Below are positions 31,197 through 39,970 of a stretch of DNA of 64,000 bases, in pieces; position 1 is the first letter of the stretch; every line of letters starts with the position of its first letter. The notes under the pieces were generated by a model that saw only the letters and a list, made by a program, of their open reading frames with translations, did not search any database and was not told where the DNA came from. The translations under genes were made by a program, and so were the position numbers. The DNA is from Segatella hominis (GTDB taxonomy: Bacteria; Bacteroidota; Bacteroidia; Bacteroidales; Bacteroidaceae), in assembly GCF_019249725.2 (NCBI RefSeq), contig NZ_CP137559.1, positions 911,501 through 975,500 of the forward strand. The letters are read 5' to 3'.

Positions 31197-31440
31197 TTTA
31201 CACTGTTTTTCTTTTACGGATGAATACTATCACTTATTAAATACGTTAACGATACAGAATACGTACATTAACGACAACGTAATCTAATATATTAAACTAT
31301 TTAATAAGCATTTTATTGTACTGAATTTCTGTCTTGCTTCTTAAAAAATGCTACTTTTAATAGTTTTTTCTCTTTAAGAATTTTTTCTTGCTATTTTGTA
31401 TACAGTTGATTCCTGCTTGACGACAGAGATTCTATTGAAT

Positions 31441-31653
31441 TTAGCAAGCGCCTCCTCCCATGAAATATAGGAAATCTACACGGTCACCTTCTTTCAGTTG
31501 TATTTTCTCGTAGTCTTCTCTTTCTACGAAATCTTCGTTTACCTGAATGGTTACCATTTCTGGCTGGAACACTTTATTGATTTTTATCAGTTCTGCCAAT
31601 GTGAGAGGAAGTGTTACTTCCTGCTTTTCGTCGTTTACAATAATCTGTGCCAT
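31441..31653 (-). CDS. Ubiquitin-like sulfur-carrier protein with Gly-Gly-Gly-Ala-Cys tail (HcyS-like)
   Basis: 70 aa beta-grasp carrier of the ThiS/MoaD kind: MAQIIVNDEKQEVTLPLTLA at the start, and LKEGDRVDFLYFMGGGAC at the end. ThiS and MoaD end in Gly-Gly; here Ala-Cys follows the glycines, so the tail must be clipped before adenylation, as for HcyS. The gene is first in the minus-strand run hcyS-hcyF-...-hcyD-sulfite reductase. Its promoter shares a 23-bp identical core with cysDNH. A role in thiamine synthesis is less likely, because no thi genes are nearby. Confidence 0.87.
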   Translation of the reverse strand: MAQIIVNDEKQEVTLPLTLAELIKINKVFQPEMVTIQVNEDFVEREDYEKIQLKEGDRVDFLYFMGGGAC

Positions 31654-31671
31654 AATCTTATTTTTTATTTG

Positions 31672-31694
31672 TTATTTTCTGGGTGCAAAGGTAC
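31672..31694 (-). promoter_or_regulatory. hcyS promoter, core identical to cysD promoter
   Basis: The minus-strand -7 element is TACCTTTG (complement of 31686-31693). All 23 bases match 4675-4697. Unlike the cysD promoter, no good -33 TTG is seen 20 nt upstream (GTATGG instead), which suggests dependence on an activator. Confidence 0.75.
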
Positions 31695-31710
31695 GGCGAT
31701 TTTGCGACCT

Positions 31711-31768
31711 ATACCATACCACCCCGGGGGTATTTTGGGTCACATTATGATAGTATGGTATATACCAC
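31711..31768. promoter_or_regulatory. Putative operator with ATACCATAC / GTATGGTAT half-sites
   Basis: ATACCATACC at 31711-31720 faces GTATGGTATATACC at 31753-31766; between them is the palindrome ACCCCGGGGGT. The same half-sites lie upstream of cysD (4744-4805). Position just upstream of the -7 region fits an activator site. Confidence 0.55.
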
Positions 31769-31862
31769 AAATGGGGTAGAAGGATATTATATAAGTATAA
31801 ATAAGACTACAAAACTGCAGATATGCGCTTAAAGTAACCCAAAAATAGGTATAAGTAATAGT

Positions 31863-31897
31863 AAAAAAAGTGGTACACCCTCTTTGGGATGTACCAC
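31863..31897 (-). terminator. Rho-independent terminator of the PFOR gene
   Basis: On the minus strand GTGGTACA (31890-31897) pairs with TGTACCAC (31870-31877), followed by seven U residues (31863-31869). It lies 30 nt after the stop codon. Confidence 0.88.
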
Positions 31898-31925
31898 CTT
31901 ATATAGATATTTACTGAAAATCAGA

Positions 31926-34900
31926 TTAGATCTGCTCGCTCCAGTCCTCCTGGCTCTTACGAACGTAAGTCTGGTAGCGGAGCTTAGCCATCTTCTCTGC
32001 CTGAGAGAAGAGCTCATCAGCCTCCTTAGGGAATGCCTTCTGTACAGAGAGGTAACGAACCTCACCGAGCAAGAAGTCGCGGAAGTTCTCCCAGTTTGGA
32101 GCCTTTGAGTCGAGTGTGAATGGGTTCTTACCCTCATCAGCTAACAGTGGGTTGTAACGCCACAAGTGCCAGTAACCGCACTCAACAGCCAACTCTTCCT
32201 CATGCTGTGAACGACCCATACCGCCCTTACGCTTCAAACCGTGGTTGATACATGGTGCGTAAGCGATGATGAGTGATGGACCTGGATAAGCCTCAGCCTC
32301 GCGGATAGCCTTCAATGTCTGAGCATTGTCAGCACCCATAGCTACCTGAGCTACGTAGATGTAACCGTATGTAGTCTGCATCAAACCGAGATCCTTCTTG
32401 CGGATACGCTTACCCTGAGCAGCGAACTGTGCGATAGCACCGAGAGGTGTTGACTTAGAAGACTGACCACCTGTGTTAGAGTAAACCTCAGTATCGAGTA
32501 CCAAGATGTTAACATCCTCACCAGAAGCCAATACGTGGTCGAGACCACCGTAACCGATATCATAAGAAGCACCATCACCACCGATGATCCACTGTGAACG
32601 CTTAACGAGGTAGTGATCCAAAGTCTTGAGCTCCTTGCAGATAGGGCAACCCTTCTCAGCGCCGGCAGCGATGAGAGGCTTCAACTCTGCAGCAGCCTCC
32701 TTAGAACCCTCAGAATCGTTCATGTTAGCCATCCACTTGTCAGCAGCAGCTACGAACTCAGCAGGAACATGCTCCTGAGCCTTAGCCTCCTCGAGCAAGT
32801 GAGCGATACGCTCCTTCATCTTCTTGTTACCCATTACCATACCGAGACCGAACTCGCAGAAGTCCTCGAACAATGAGTTGTCGAATGCAGGACCCTGACC
32901 CTTAGCGTTCTTTGTATATGGAGTAGATGGGATAGAAGCTGAGTAGATAGAAGAACAACCAGTAGCGTTAGCAATCATCTGACGATCACCGAAGAGCTGA
33001 GAAATCAACTTAACGTATGGAGTCTCACCACAACCAGAGCAAGCACCAGAGAACTCGAACAATGGCTGAGCGAACTGAGAATTCTTAGGGCTCTGCTTGA
33101 TGTCAACGAGATCCTGCTTAGAAGCAACGTTGTGTACGAGGTACTCCCAGTTAGCTGCCTCCTTGACCATATCCTCTGCGTCAACGTTGAATGGAACCAT
33201 TGTCAACGCCTTCTCACCCTTCTTACCTGGGCAGACGTCAGCACAGTTACCACAACCCAGACAGTCGAGTACTGATGTCTCGATGCGGAAGTGCATGCCA
33301 GCCAAAGCCTTAGGTGCCTTCACATCCTGAGTCTCGAGACCCTCGATGCCTGCGAGCTCCTCATCGGTCAATACGAATGGACGAATAGCTGCGTGAGGAC
33401 AAACGAATGAACACTTGTTACACTGGATACAGTTCTCAACGTTCCATACTGGTACGAATGCCTCAACACCACGCTTCTCGAATGCTGCTGTACCATTCTG
33501 CCATGTACCGTCAACAGTGTTGTGCTTAACGAAGTCAGAAACCTTCAAGAGGTCACCTGCCTGACCGTTGATAGGACGAACGAGCTCCTTAACGAATGCT
33601 GGAGCGTTATCCTCCTTAGCCTCATCGTCAGCGAGGTTAGCCCAAGCTGGATCTACTGTCAACTGCTTGTACTCACCACCGCGGTCAACAGCGCCGAAGT
33701 TCTTGTCAACAACGTCCTGACCCTTCTTAGAGTAAGACTTAACGATGAATGCCTTCATCTGCTCTACAGCGAGATCCAAAGGAATAACCTTTGTGATACG
33801 GAAGAATGCAGACTGGAGGATGGTGTTGGTACGGTTGCCGAGACCAATCTCCTGAGCAATCTTAGTTGCGTTGATATAGTAAACTGTGATGTTGTTCTGA
33901 GCGAAGTAACGCTTTACCTTGTTAGGGATGAAGTTAACCAACTCCTCGCCGTCGAAGATAGTGTTCAGCAGGAAGAAACCGTTCTTACGCAAACCACGTG
34001 TTACATCGTACATGTGGAGATAAGCCTGTACGTGGCAAGCTACGAAGTTAGGAGTATTTACCTGATAAGCACTGTGGATAGGGCTGTCGCCGAAACGCAA
34101 GTGAGAGCAGGTGAAACCACCAGACTTCTTAGAGTCGTAAGAGAAGTATGCCTGGCAATACTTGTTGGTATTGTTACCGATGATCTGAACTGAGTTCTTG
34201 TTAGCACCAACAGTACCGTCAGCACCCAAACCGTAGAACTTAGCCTCGAACAAGTCGTCGCCACCCATTGGGATTTCCTCCTCTTCTGGGAGAGAAGTGA
34301 ATGTAACGTCATCAACGATACCTACAGTGAAGTGGTTCTTTGGCTGTGGCAACTCAAGGTTCTTGAATACAGCAACGATCTTAGCTGGAGTTGTATCAGA
34401 AGAACCGAGACCATAACGACCGCCAACGATCAATGGCTTGCGCTCGTCATCGTAGAGAGCTGACTTAACGTCGAGGTACAATGGCTCACCCTCTGCACCT
34501 GGCTCCTTAGTACGGTCGAGAACAGCGATACGCTTAACAGTAGCTGGGATAGTCTTCTTCAAGAAGTCAACAGAGAATGGACGGAAGAGGTGAACTGCAA
34601 CCATACCAACCTTCTTGCCCTGCTTGTTCAAGTAGTCGATAGCCTCACGAGCTGGCTCTGTAGCAGAACCCATCAAGATGATGATGTTCTCAGCATCCTC
34701 AGCACCATAGTAGTTGAAGAGGTGATACTCACGACCAGTAATCTTAGTCATCTCCTGGCAATACTTCTCTACTACCTCAGGGATTGCATCGTAGTAAGTG
34801 TTGCAAGCCTCGCGGTGTGTGAAGAATGTCTCTGGGTTCTCAGCGGTACCGCGAGTAACAGGACGCTCAGGAGTCAAAGCACGGTTACGGAAGTCCTCGA

Positions 34901-35504
34901 TGAACTCTTCCTTAACCAATGGACGGATGTCTTCCATATCCATCTCCTCGATCTTGTGGTACTCGTGAGAAGTACGGAAACCATCGAAGAAGTTAATGAA
35001 AGGAACCTTTGTCTCCAATGTAGCCAAGTGAGGAACTGCAGAGAGGTCCATCACCTCCTGAACAGAACCAGAGCAGAACATAGCGAAGCCAGTCTGGCGG
35101 CAAGCCATTACGTCCTGGTGATCACCGAAGATACAAAGTGAGTGAGAAGCCAATGTACGAGCTGATACGTTGAATACGCAAGGAAGCAACTCACCAGCAA
35201 TCTTGTACATATTAGGAATCATCAACAACAAACCCTGAGAAGCAGTGTAAGTTGAAGTCAAGGCACCAGCCTGGAGAGAACCGTGAACTGCACCGGCAGC
35301 ACCAGCCTCAGACTCCATTTCCTGGATAGAAACTCGCTGACCGAAAAGGTTCTTACGACCTTTGGCAGCCCATTCATCTACATGCTCCGCCATTGGTGAT
35401 GATGGAGTAATAGGGTAGATAGCAGCAACCTCAGTAAACATGTAGCTTACGTGTGCGGCAGCTGTGTTACCATCACAAGTGATAAATTTTTTCTCTTTAG
35501 CCAT
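31926..35504 (-). CDS. nifJ: Pyruvate:ferredoxin (flavodoxin) oxidoreductase
   Basis: Single-chain PFOR, 1192 aa, the full length for the family. It decarboxylates pyruvate to acetyl-CoA and passes electrons to ferredoxin or flavodoxin. In order: N-terminal TPP pyrimidine-binding domain (YPITPSSPMAEHVDEW), CoA/transketolase domains, two ferredoxin-type clusters CIQCNKCSFVCPH (about 691) and CLGCGNCADVCPG (about 746), FSGACSGCGETPYVKL, and the TPP-pyrophosphate site GGDGASYDIGYGGLDHVL with NTGGQSSK. Codon use is strongly biased, as expected for a highly expressed gene. Could also feed reductant to the sulfite reductase (inference). Confidence 0.97.
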   Translation of the reverse strand: MAKEKKFITCDGNTAAAHVSYMFTEVAAIYPITPSSPMAEHVDEWAAKGRKNLFGQRVSIQEMESEAGAAGAVHGSLQAGALTSTYTASQGLLLMIPNMYKIAGELLPCVFNVSARTLASHSLCIFGDHQDVMACRQTGFAMFCSGSVQEVMDLSAVPHLATLETKVPFINFFDGFRTSHEYHKIEEMDMEDIRPLVKEEFIEDFRNRALTPERPVTRGTAENPETFFTHREACNTYYDAIPEVVEKYCQEMTKITGREYHLFNYYGAEDAENIIILMGSATEPAREAIDYLNKQGKKVGMVAVHLFRPFSVDFLKKTIPATVKRIAVLDRTKEPGAEGEPLYLDVKSALYDDERKPLIVGGRYGLGSSDTTPAKIVAVFKNLELPQPKNHFTVGIVDDVTFTSLPEEEEIPMGGDDLFEAKFYGLGADGTVGANKNSVQIIGNNTNKYCQAYFSYDSKKSGGFTCSHLRFGDSPIHSAYQVNTPNFVACHVQAYLHMYDVTRGLRKNGFFLLNTIFDGEELVNFIPNKVKRYFAQNNITVYYINATKIAQEIGLGNRTNTILQSAFFRITKVIPLDLAVEQMKAFIVKSYSKKGQDVVDKNFGAVDRGGEYKQLTVDPAWANLADDEAKEDNAPAFVKELVRPINGQAGDLLKVSDFVKHNTVDGTWQNGTAAFEKRGVEAFVPVWNVENCIQCNKCSFVCPHAAIRPFVLTDEELAGIEGLETQDVKAPKALAGMHFRIETSVLDCLGCGNCADVCPGKKGEKALTMVPFNVDAEDMVKEAANWEYLVHNVASKQDLVDIKQSPKNSQFAQPLFEFSGACSGCGETPYVKLISQLFGDRQMIANATGCSSIYSASIPSTPYTKNAKGQGPAFDNSLFEDFCEFGLGMVMGNKKMKERIAHLLEEAKAQEHVPAEFVAAADKWMANMNDSEGSKEAAAELKPLIAAGAEKGCPICKELKTLDHYLVKRSQWIIGGDGASYDIGYGGLDHVLASGEDVNILVLDTEVYSNTGGQSSKSTPLGAIAQFAAQGKRIRKKDLGLMQTTYGYIYVAQVAMGADNAQTLKAIREAEAYPGPSLIIAYAPCINHGLKRKGGMGRSQHEEELAVECGYWHLWRYNPLLADEGKNPFTLDSKAPNWENFRDFLLGEVRYLSVQKAFPKEADELFSQAEKMAKLRYQTYVRKSQEDWSEQI

Positions 35505-35610
35505 TTTACTTTTAGATAAAATATTAAAAATGTTTTGTATTTAATTCGTTTTTTATCGAATGACTTTTGCAAGCCAACCGATGCGTTTTATAGTCTTTGT
35601 TGTATTTACC

Positions 35611-36801
35611 TTAGTACAGGAATCCCAATAACCACAGTGGAATCTTATTGTCCTTACCAACTTCCGTATTATAGCGGGCATAGATGGTGTCTGGATTAAA
35701 TCTCACTTTGTTGGTGGCATGAGCATCACAGATACGGAACTTGGTCGTTCCATCTACCATATAGAAATGGTCTTTTCCGCCTTGGTGTACTTTGTGATCT
35801 TTCCACATGGAATTGACGAAGAATGTCTCCATGATTTCCTGCTCGTCTATTTGCAGCGGGAAGATGGCATACATCAGGTTGGTATTGTGAAGCATGACCT
35901 TGGATGGTTTCTTTGGGAAGAATTGACCATCAGGATAAATCATGTTGATGAGTCTTGCATCTGCCAGATACTTGATATAGTTCATCACCGTTGCACGGCT
36001 TGTCTCAATGCTATCTGCCAGTTGACTGACGTTTGGAGCTTTTGCACCTTCTACTGCCAGTTGATAGAACAATCTTTTGATTTTGTTTAGATATTTAAGT
36101 TCTATTTGTTTGATGAGCAAAATGTCAACCTCCGTCATCATATTCATAGTCTTGAGCAAGTTCTCCGTGAAGTTGCGTTGCTCCAAGAAGAATGGATAGA
36201 ATCCATGATGCAAGTAGTCCTTGAAATACTTCATCGGACTTACTTTCGGTAAGATTTGTTTTACTAGGTGCTCGTGATTACGTAATATTTCATCGAGAGA
36301 AAATGCAGGAAAGTTATTGCCCGTCTGCAGGTTGAGAAACTCTCTGAATGAGAAACCTCTGAGGTTGTAGCTTTTAACTATTCCGTTGAGCTCAGGATTC
36401 TCTTCCTTGAGTCGCATCACGCTTGACCCGGTAAATATGATTTTCAGCTCTGGATACAAGTCGTAGCATTTTCTTAACTCCTTGCTCCAGTTAGGCTGTT
36501 TAAATACCTGGTCAATGAGTAATGTTCTTCCACCTTGGCGAACAAAGTCTCCAGCAAAATCTGCTATACCTCTACCCTGGAAATAGAAGTTGTTCATGTT
36601 CACAAAGAGACACTTGCGGTCTTTCGCTCCAAAATGTTCTTTAGCATATTGAAGTAGAAATGTTGTCTTACCAACGCCTCTTGTGCCCTTGATACCTATC
36701 ATGCGGTCGTTCCAGTCAATCTCATCCATGAGAGACCGACGTACTGGCGCATTGATATGCTCTACCAGGTATGTATGTGTTCTGAAGAAAGCTTCTTCCA
36801 T
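35611..36801 (-). CDS. AAA ATPase with C-terminal DUF4143-like domain
   Basis: 396 aa from MEEAFFRTHTYLVEH. The longer frame to 36846 would need a TTG start, and a promoter -7 (TACCTTTG, complement of 36834-36841) lies inside it, so I chose the ATG at 36799-36801. Walker A GTRGVGKTTFLLQY, Walker B-like GRTLLIDQVFK and sensor IIFTGSSVMRLKEE are followed by a winged-helix part (VSQLADSIETSRATVMNYIK) and a restriction-nuclease-like C-terminus. Proteins of this COG1373 type are common in Bacteroidetes; their role is unknown. Confidence 0.82.
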   Translation of the reverse strand: MEEAFFRTHTYLVEHINAPVRRSLMDEIDWNDRMIGIKGTRGVGKTTFLLQYAKEHFGAKDRKCLFVNMNNFYFQGRGIADFAGDFVRQGGRTLLIDQVFKQPNWSKELRKCYDLYPELKIIFTGSSVMRLKEENPELNGIVKSYNLRGFSFREFLNLQTGNNFPAFSLDEILRNHEHLVKQILPKVSPMKYFKDYLHHGFYPFFLEQRNFTENLLKTMNMMTEVDILLIKQIELKYLNKIKRLFYQLAVEGAKAPNVSQLADSIETSRATVMNYIKYLADARLINMIYPDGQFFPKKPSKVMLHNTNLMYAIFPLQIDEQEIMETFFVNSMWKDHKVHQGGKDHFYMVDGTTKFRICDAHATNKVRFNPDTIYARYNTEVGKDNKIPLWLLGFLY

Positions 36802-36833
36802 GAGTTTCTGTTTGTTCGTGTTGTTTATAGATG

Positions 36834-36841
36834 CAAAGGTA
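36834..36841 (-). promoter_or_regulatory. -7 element of the AAA ATPase gene
   Basis: Complement reads TACCTTTG followed by CATC. It decides the start of the ATPase gene in favour of the ATG at 36801. Confidence 0.6.
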
Positions 36842-36966
36842 ATCAATATTTTCTAATTTGCAAACTCTAGATAGCAAAAACTAACTTTTTTTTCATTATT
36901 TAGCACTATTCTAAGTTAAAATCCCATTTTTGGGCTTTTTTTTTCTCATTTTAGAGTGCTTTTTAT

Positions 36967-36974
36967 TAACTTTG
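36967..36974 (+). promoter_or_regulatory. -7 element 4 nt before the ATP-grasp start codon
   Basis: TAACTTTG followed by CAGT and the ATG at 36979. With a start point 5-8 nt past this element the transcript would begin at or next to the ATG. No clear -33 TTG is present. Confidence 0.5.
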
Positions 36975-36978
36975 CAGT

Positions 36979-38082
36979 ATGAAATTACATATATTTAATC
37001 CTGAACATGATTTGGCGCTTGCAGTCAATCAACCGAATTATACGGCTCCTCATGCTGGGAGACAACTTCGTAATGATTTAGCTTTCATTCCTGCTCTTTG
37101 GGCGGATGAAGGAGATTTCGTTATGGTGGATTCCATTGATGATGCTTATGATAAGGTAAGACATCTCGGCTATATATATAATAAGGTGGAATTTATCACG
37201 CCAAGACAGCTGGAAGGTGTTTTCAGGGATACGATGGAGATAGACAGTATTCATCCTTGGGGATGGGACAAGGCCTTAGTTTCTCAATTGAAACATTTGG
37301 GGTGCCCAGATATCATGTTGCCTACTTCTGAAAATCTGAATAAAATCAGATGCATAAGTAGTAGAGAATGGGCTGCCAAGAATCTCCAGAGTCATGTGGA
37401 TTTTGTTGCTGATGTGGCAATGCTGAAAGATGTGGTTTCAAGAAAAGGACAGGCGATTATTAAATCTCCTTGGAGTTCAAGTGGTCGTGGACTCAGATAT
37501 GTGAACAGTTCTTTCTCTGCTACTGCTCAAAATTCAGGCATCACCAGACTCGACAATCTGGATGATATGGAGAAATGGGCTGCTAACGTGATTCGCCATC
37601 AAGGGGGTGTTACTGTGGAGCCTTATTATAATAAGGTGAAAGATTTTGGTATGGAATTTGAAATAGTTGATGGAGTGGTGAAATATTGCGGATTATCTCT
37701 GTTTCAGACCATCAAGGGGGCTTATGCGGGTAATATCCTTGCTTCTGAAGAGGAGAAAGAGGAAATTCTTGCTTCTTATGTTTCCTTAGATAAATTGGCT
37801 CAAATACGTCAGCATATCATTGAGATTCTCCAGCCGGTTCTGAAATCTATCTATAGCGGACCTTTTGGGGTGGATATGATGATTTATGCGGATGATGAAC
37901 GAAGATTGCAGATCAATCCATGTGTGGAATTGAATCTTCGTCGTACGATGGGACATGTGGCATTGTCCTTGGGAGCATCCGAAAAAACGGCCGGACATAT
38001 TATGCAGGTTGGTTTTGATGGTAACAAACATCGCCTGCGGGTTTTACCAGGCTTGCCTTCTGAATCTGCTCCTTATCATTAA
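36979..38082 (+). CDS. ATP-grasp family protein of unknown substrate
   Basis: 367 aa. The N-terminus MKLHIFNPEHDLALAVNQPN is conserved in a Bacteroidetes group. The ATP-grasp core has GQAIIKSPWSSSGRGLRYV (ATP lysine), GGVTVEPYYNKVKDFGMEFE, and the metal-binding end GPFGVDMMIYAD and INPCVELNLRRTMGHVA. Such enzymes form carboxylate-amine or carboxylate-thiol bonds via acyl phosphate; the substrate cannot be told from sequence. No ribosome-binding site precedes the start. A xylosidase gene follows after 33 nt. Confidence 0.75.
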   Translation: MKLHIFNPEHDLALAVNQPNYTAPHAGRQLRNDLAFIPALWADEGDFVMVDSIDDAYDKVRHLGYIYNKVEFITPRQLEGVFRDTMEIDSIHPWGWDKALVSQLKHLGCPDIMLPTSENLNKIRCISSREWAAKNLQSHVDFVADVAMLKDVVSRKGQAIIKSPWSSSGRGLRYVNSSFSATAQNSGITRLDNLDDMEKWAANVIRHQGGVTVEPYYNKVKDFGMEFEIVDGVVKYCGLSLFQTIKGAYAGNILASEEEKEEILASYVSLDKLAQIRQHIIEILQPVLKSIYSGPFGVDMMIYADDERRLQINPCVELNLRRTMGHVALSLGASEKTAGHIMQVGFDGNKHRLRVLPGLPSESAPYH

Positions 38083-38115
38083 AAGTACTATTATATTATA
38101 CAAACAACTTAAGAC

Positions 38116-39783
38116 ATGAAAACAAAATTAATCTATCTGCTGATAGCTTCAACTTTGGTAGGTGGTAGTTCGACTGTTTTTGCTCAAAAGGCTCATTCGA
38201 CTTCCCCTTATGTTTCTCAGGTCTGGAATCCAGACTTAGGTAATGGCATGTATAAAAATCCTGTCATCAATGCGGATTATTCTGATCCGGATGTGGTTTG
38301 CGTTGGTGATGATTATTATATGACTGCCAGCAGTTTCAACTGTATCCCAGGCTTACCAATCTTGCATAGTAAAGACTTGGTGAATTGGGAAATCATCGGT
38401 CATGCTGTTACGAAACTTCAACCAGAGAGTGAGTTTGATCAGCCTTCTCATGGTAATGGTGTATGGGCTCCATGTATCAGTTATCATAATGGTGAGTTCT
38501 ATATTTATTGGGGCGATCCTGACTATGGCGTATTTATGGTCAAGACGAAGGATCCTGCCGGAAAATGGGACGATCCTGTATGCGTGATTCCTGGTAAGGG
38601 AATGATTGATACGTCTCCTCTTTGGGACGAAGATGGTAGAGTTTATCTCGTTAATGGTTGGGCTAATTCCCGCAATCGTTTTGCCTCTGTCATTACTGTT
38701 AGAGAATTGAATGCTGATGGTACCAAGGCTATCAGTGATCCTGTCATCGTTTTTGATGGAAATGGAACGGAGAACCGTACTTGCGAGGGACCTAAATTCT
38801 ATAAGAGAAACGGCTGGTATTGGGTTATGTTCCCTGCTGGTGGCGTACCTACAGGTTTCCAGGTGGCTATGCGCTCTAAATCACCTTTCGGTCCTTATGA
38901 ATCTAAGAAGGTTCTGGCACAGGGAAAGAGTCAGATTAACGGCCCTCATCAGGGTGGATGGGTTCATACCAAATATGGAGAGGATTGGTTTATTCATTTC
39001 CAGGATAAGGAAGCTTATGGACGTGTCGTCCATCTCCAACCTGTTACCTGGAAGGATAATTGGCCAGTGATGGGCAAGGTTCCGGCAAAAGGTTATTGTG
39101 GGGAACCGTATGAGACTTATAAGATGCCTAAAGCAAGTACTCATGTGAATGTGAATCCTGTTGAGAGTGATGAGTTTAATACTCCAAAACTTGGTTTGCA
39201 ATGGCAGTGGCACGCTAATTACCAACAGCAGTTTGGTATGCCTACTTCCTGGGGTGTATATCGTATTTATACCCATAAGAGTGATGAAACCATTTGGCAT
39301 ACTCCCAACCTCTTGCTCCAAAAAACTCCTGCTGATAATTTTACGGCTACTGCAAAATTACAACTGACAGCTAAAGATCAGAATCAGATGGGTGGTATTA
39401 TCATGATGGGATTGGACTATTCTGCTTTGGTTGTCAAAAGAGTAGGGGATGAATTCCAGTTGCAGCAGATTACCTGTCATAAGGCTGACAAGAAGGGAAC
39501 TGAAGATGTGAAGGTGCTTGCCACTTTTGCGCCGACTTCCGCTGATAAAATTGATTATCAGCCTGCCTTGCATCATTCTTCTTATCTCCGAATGGTTGTT
39601 AAGCAGGGAAAGGTTAATTTCTACTTTAGCAAAGACGGAAAGTCCTTTAAGAAGGTAGGTGACGAATTTACAATGCGTGAAGGAAAATGGATTGGAGCCA
39701 AGGTCGGTATGGTTGCTAAAGAACCAGCAGGTAAGACCAATCGTGGCTGGATAGATGTAGATTGGTTTAGAATTACCAAATAA
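38116..39783 (+). CDS. Secreted GH43 beta-xylosidase / arabinofuranosidase
   Basis: 555 aa with signal peptide (LIYLLIASTLVGGSSTVFAQ). The five-bladed GH43 propeller has its three acids visible: Asp in YSDPDVVCVGDDYYM (about 57), Asp in MIDTSPLWDEDGRVYLVNG (about 165) and the acid Glu in TCEGPKFYKRNGWYW (about 224). The C-terminal part (about 350-555) is a beta-sandwich of the DUF1349/XynB C-terminal type (NTPKLGLQWQWHANYQ). It acts on xylan oligosaccharides in the periplasm. No SusCD genes are adjacent. Followed by a terminator. Confidence 0.92.
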   Translation: MKTKLIYLLIASTLVGGSSTVFAQKAHSTSPYVSQVWNPDLGNGMYKNPVINADYSDPDVVCVGDDYYMTASSFNCIPGLPILHSKDLVNWEIIGHAVTKLQPESEFDQPSHGNGVWAPCISYHNGEFYIYWGDPDYGVFMVKTKDPAGKWDDPVCVIPGKGMIDTSPLWDEDGRVYLVNGWANSRNRFASVITVRELNADGTKAISDPVIVFDGNGTENRTCEGPKFYKRNGWYWVMFPAGGVPTGFQVAMRSKSPFGPYESKKVLAQGKSQINGPHQGGWVHTKYGEDWFIHFQDKEAYGRVVHLQPVTWKDNWPVMGKVPAKGYCGEPYETYKMPKASTHVNVNPVESDEFNTPKLGLQWQWHANYQQQFGMPTSWGVYRIYTHKSDETIWHTPNLLLQKTPADNFTATAKLQLTAKDQNQMGGIIMMGLDYSALVVKRVGDEFQLQQITCHKADKKGTEDVKVLATFAPTSADKIDYQPALHHSSYLRMVVKQGKVNFYFSKDGKSFKKVGDEFTMREGKWIGAKVGMVAKEPAGKTNRGWIDVDWFRITK

Positions 39784-39841
39784 GCTACTAATATTCGTAG
39801 AGCATTTTGAATTCAATATATTAAGAGTATTCAGAAAAAAT

Positions 39842-39879
39842 AAAGGATGAGTGACTTCTCAGTTACTCATCCTTTTGCT
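39842..39879 (+). terminator. Terminator after the GH43 gene
   Basis: AAAGGATGAGT (39842-39852) pairs with ACTCATCCTTT (39865-39875), then TTGCTT. Flanking A and T runs let it work in both directions. Confidence 0.75.
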
Positions 39880-39970
39880 TGATTTCGCTAAATCAATTTT
39901 AGTTCTTATAAGTATGTACTTATTTAATTTATAAAAAATTTATTATTTACTTTTCTTACTAAAAGCACAA

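Noticed and set aside
31441..31653. Assignment of the carrier as ThiS or MoaD
   Set aside because: No thiamine or molybdopterin genes are nearby; the capped tail, JAMM gene and sulfite reductase point to the HcyS role.
36802..36846. TTG-initiated extension of the AAA ATPase gene
   Set aside because: The extension contains the gene's own -7 element; the ATG at 36799-36801 is the better start.
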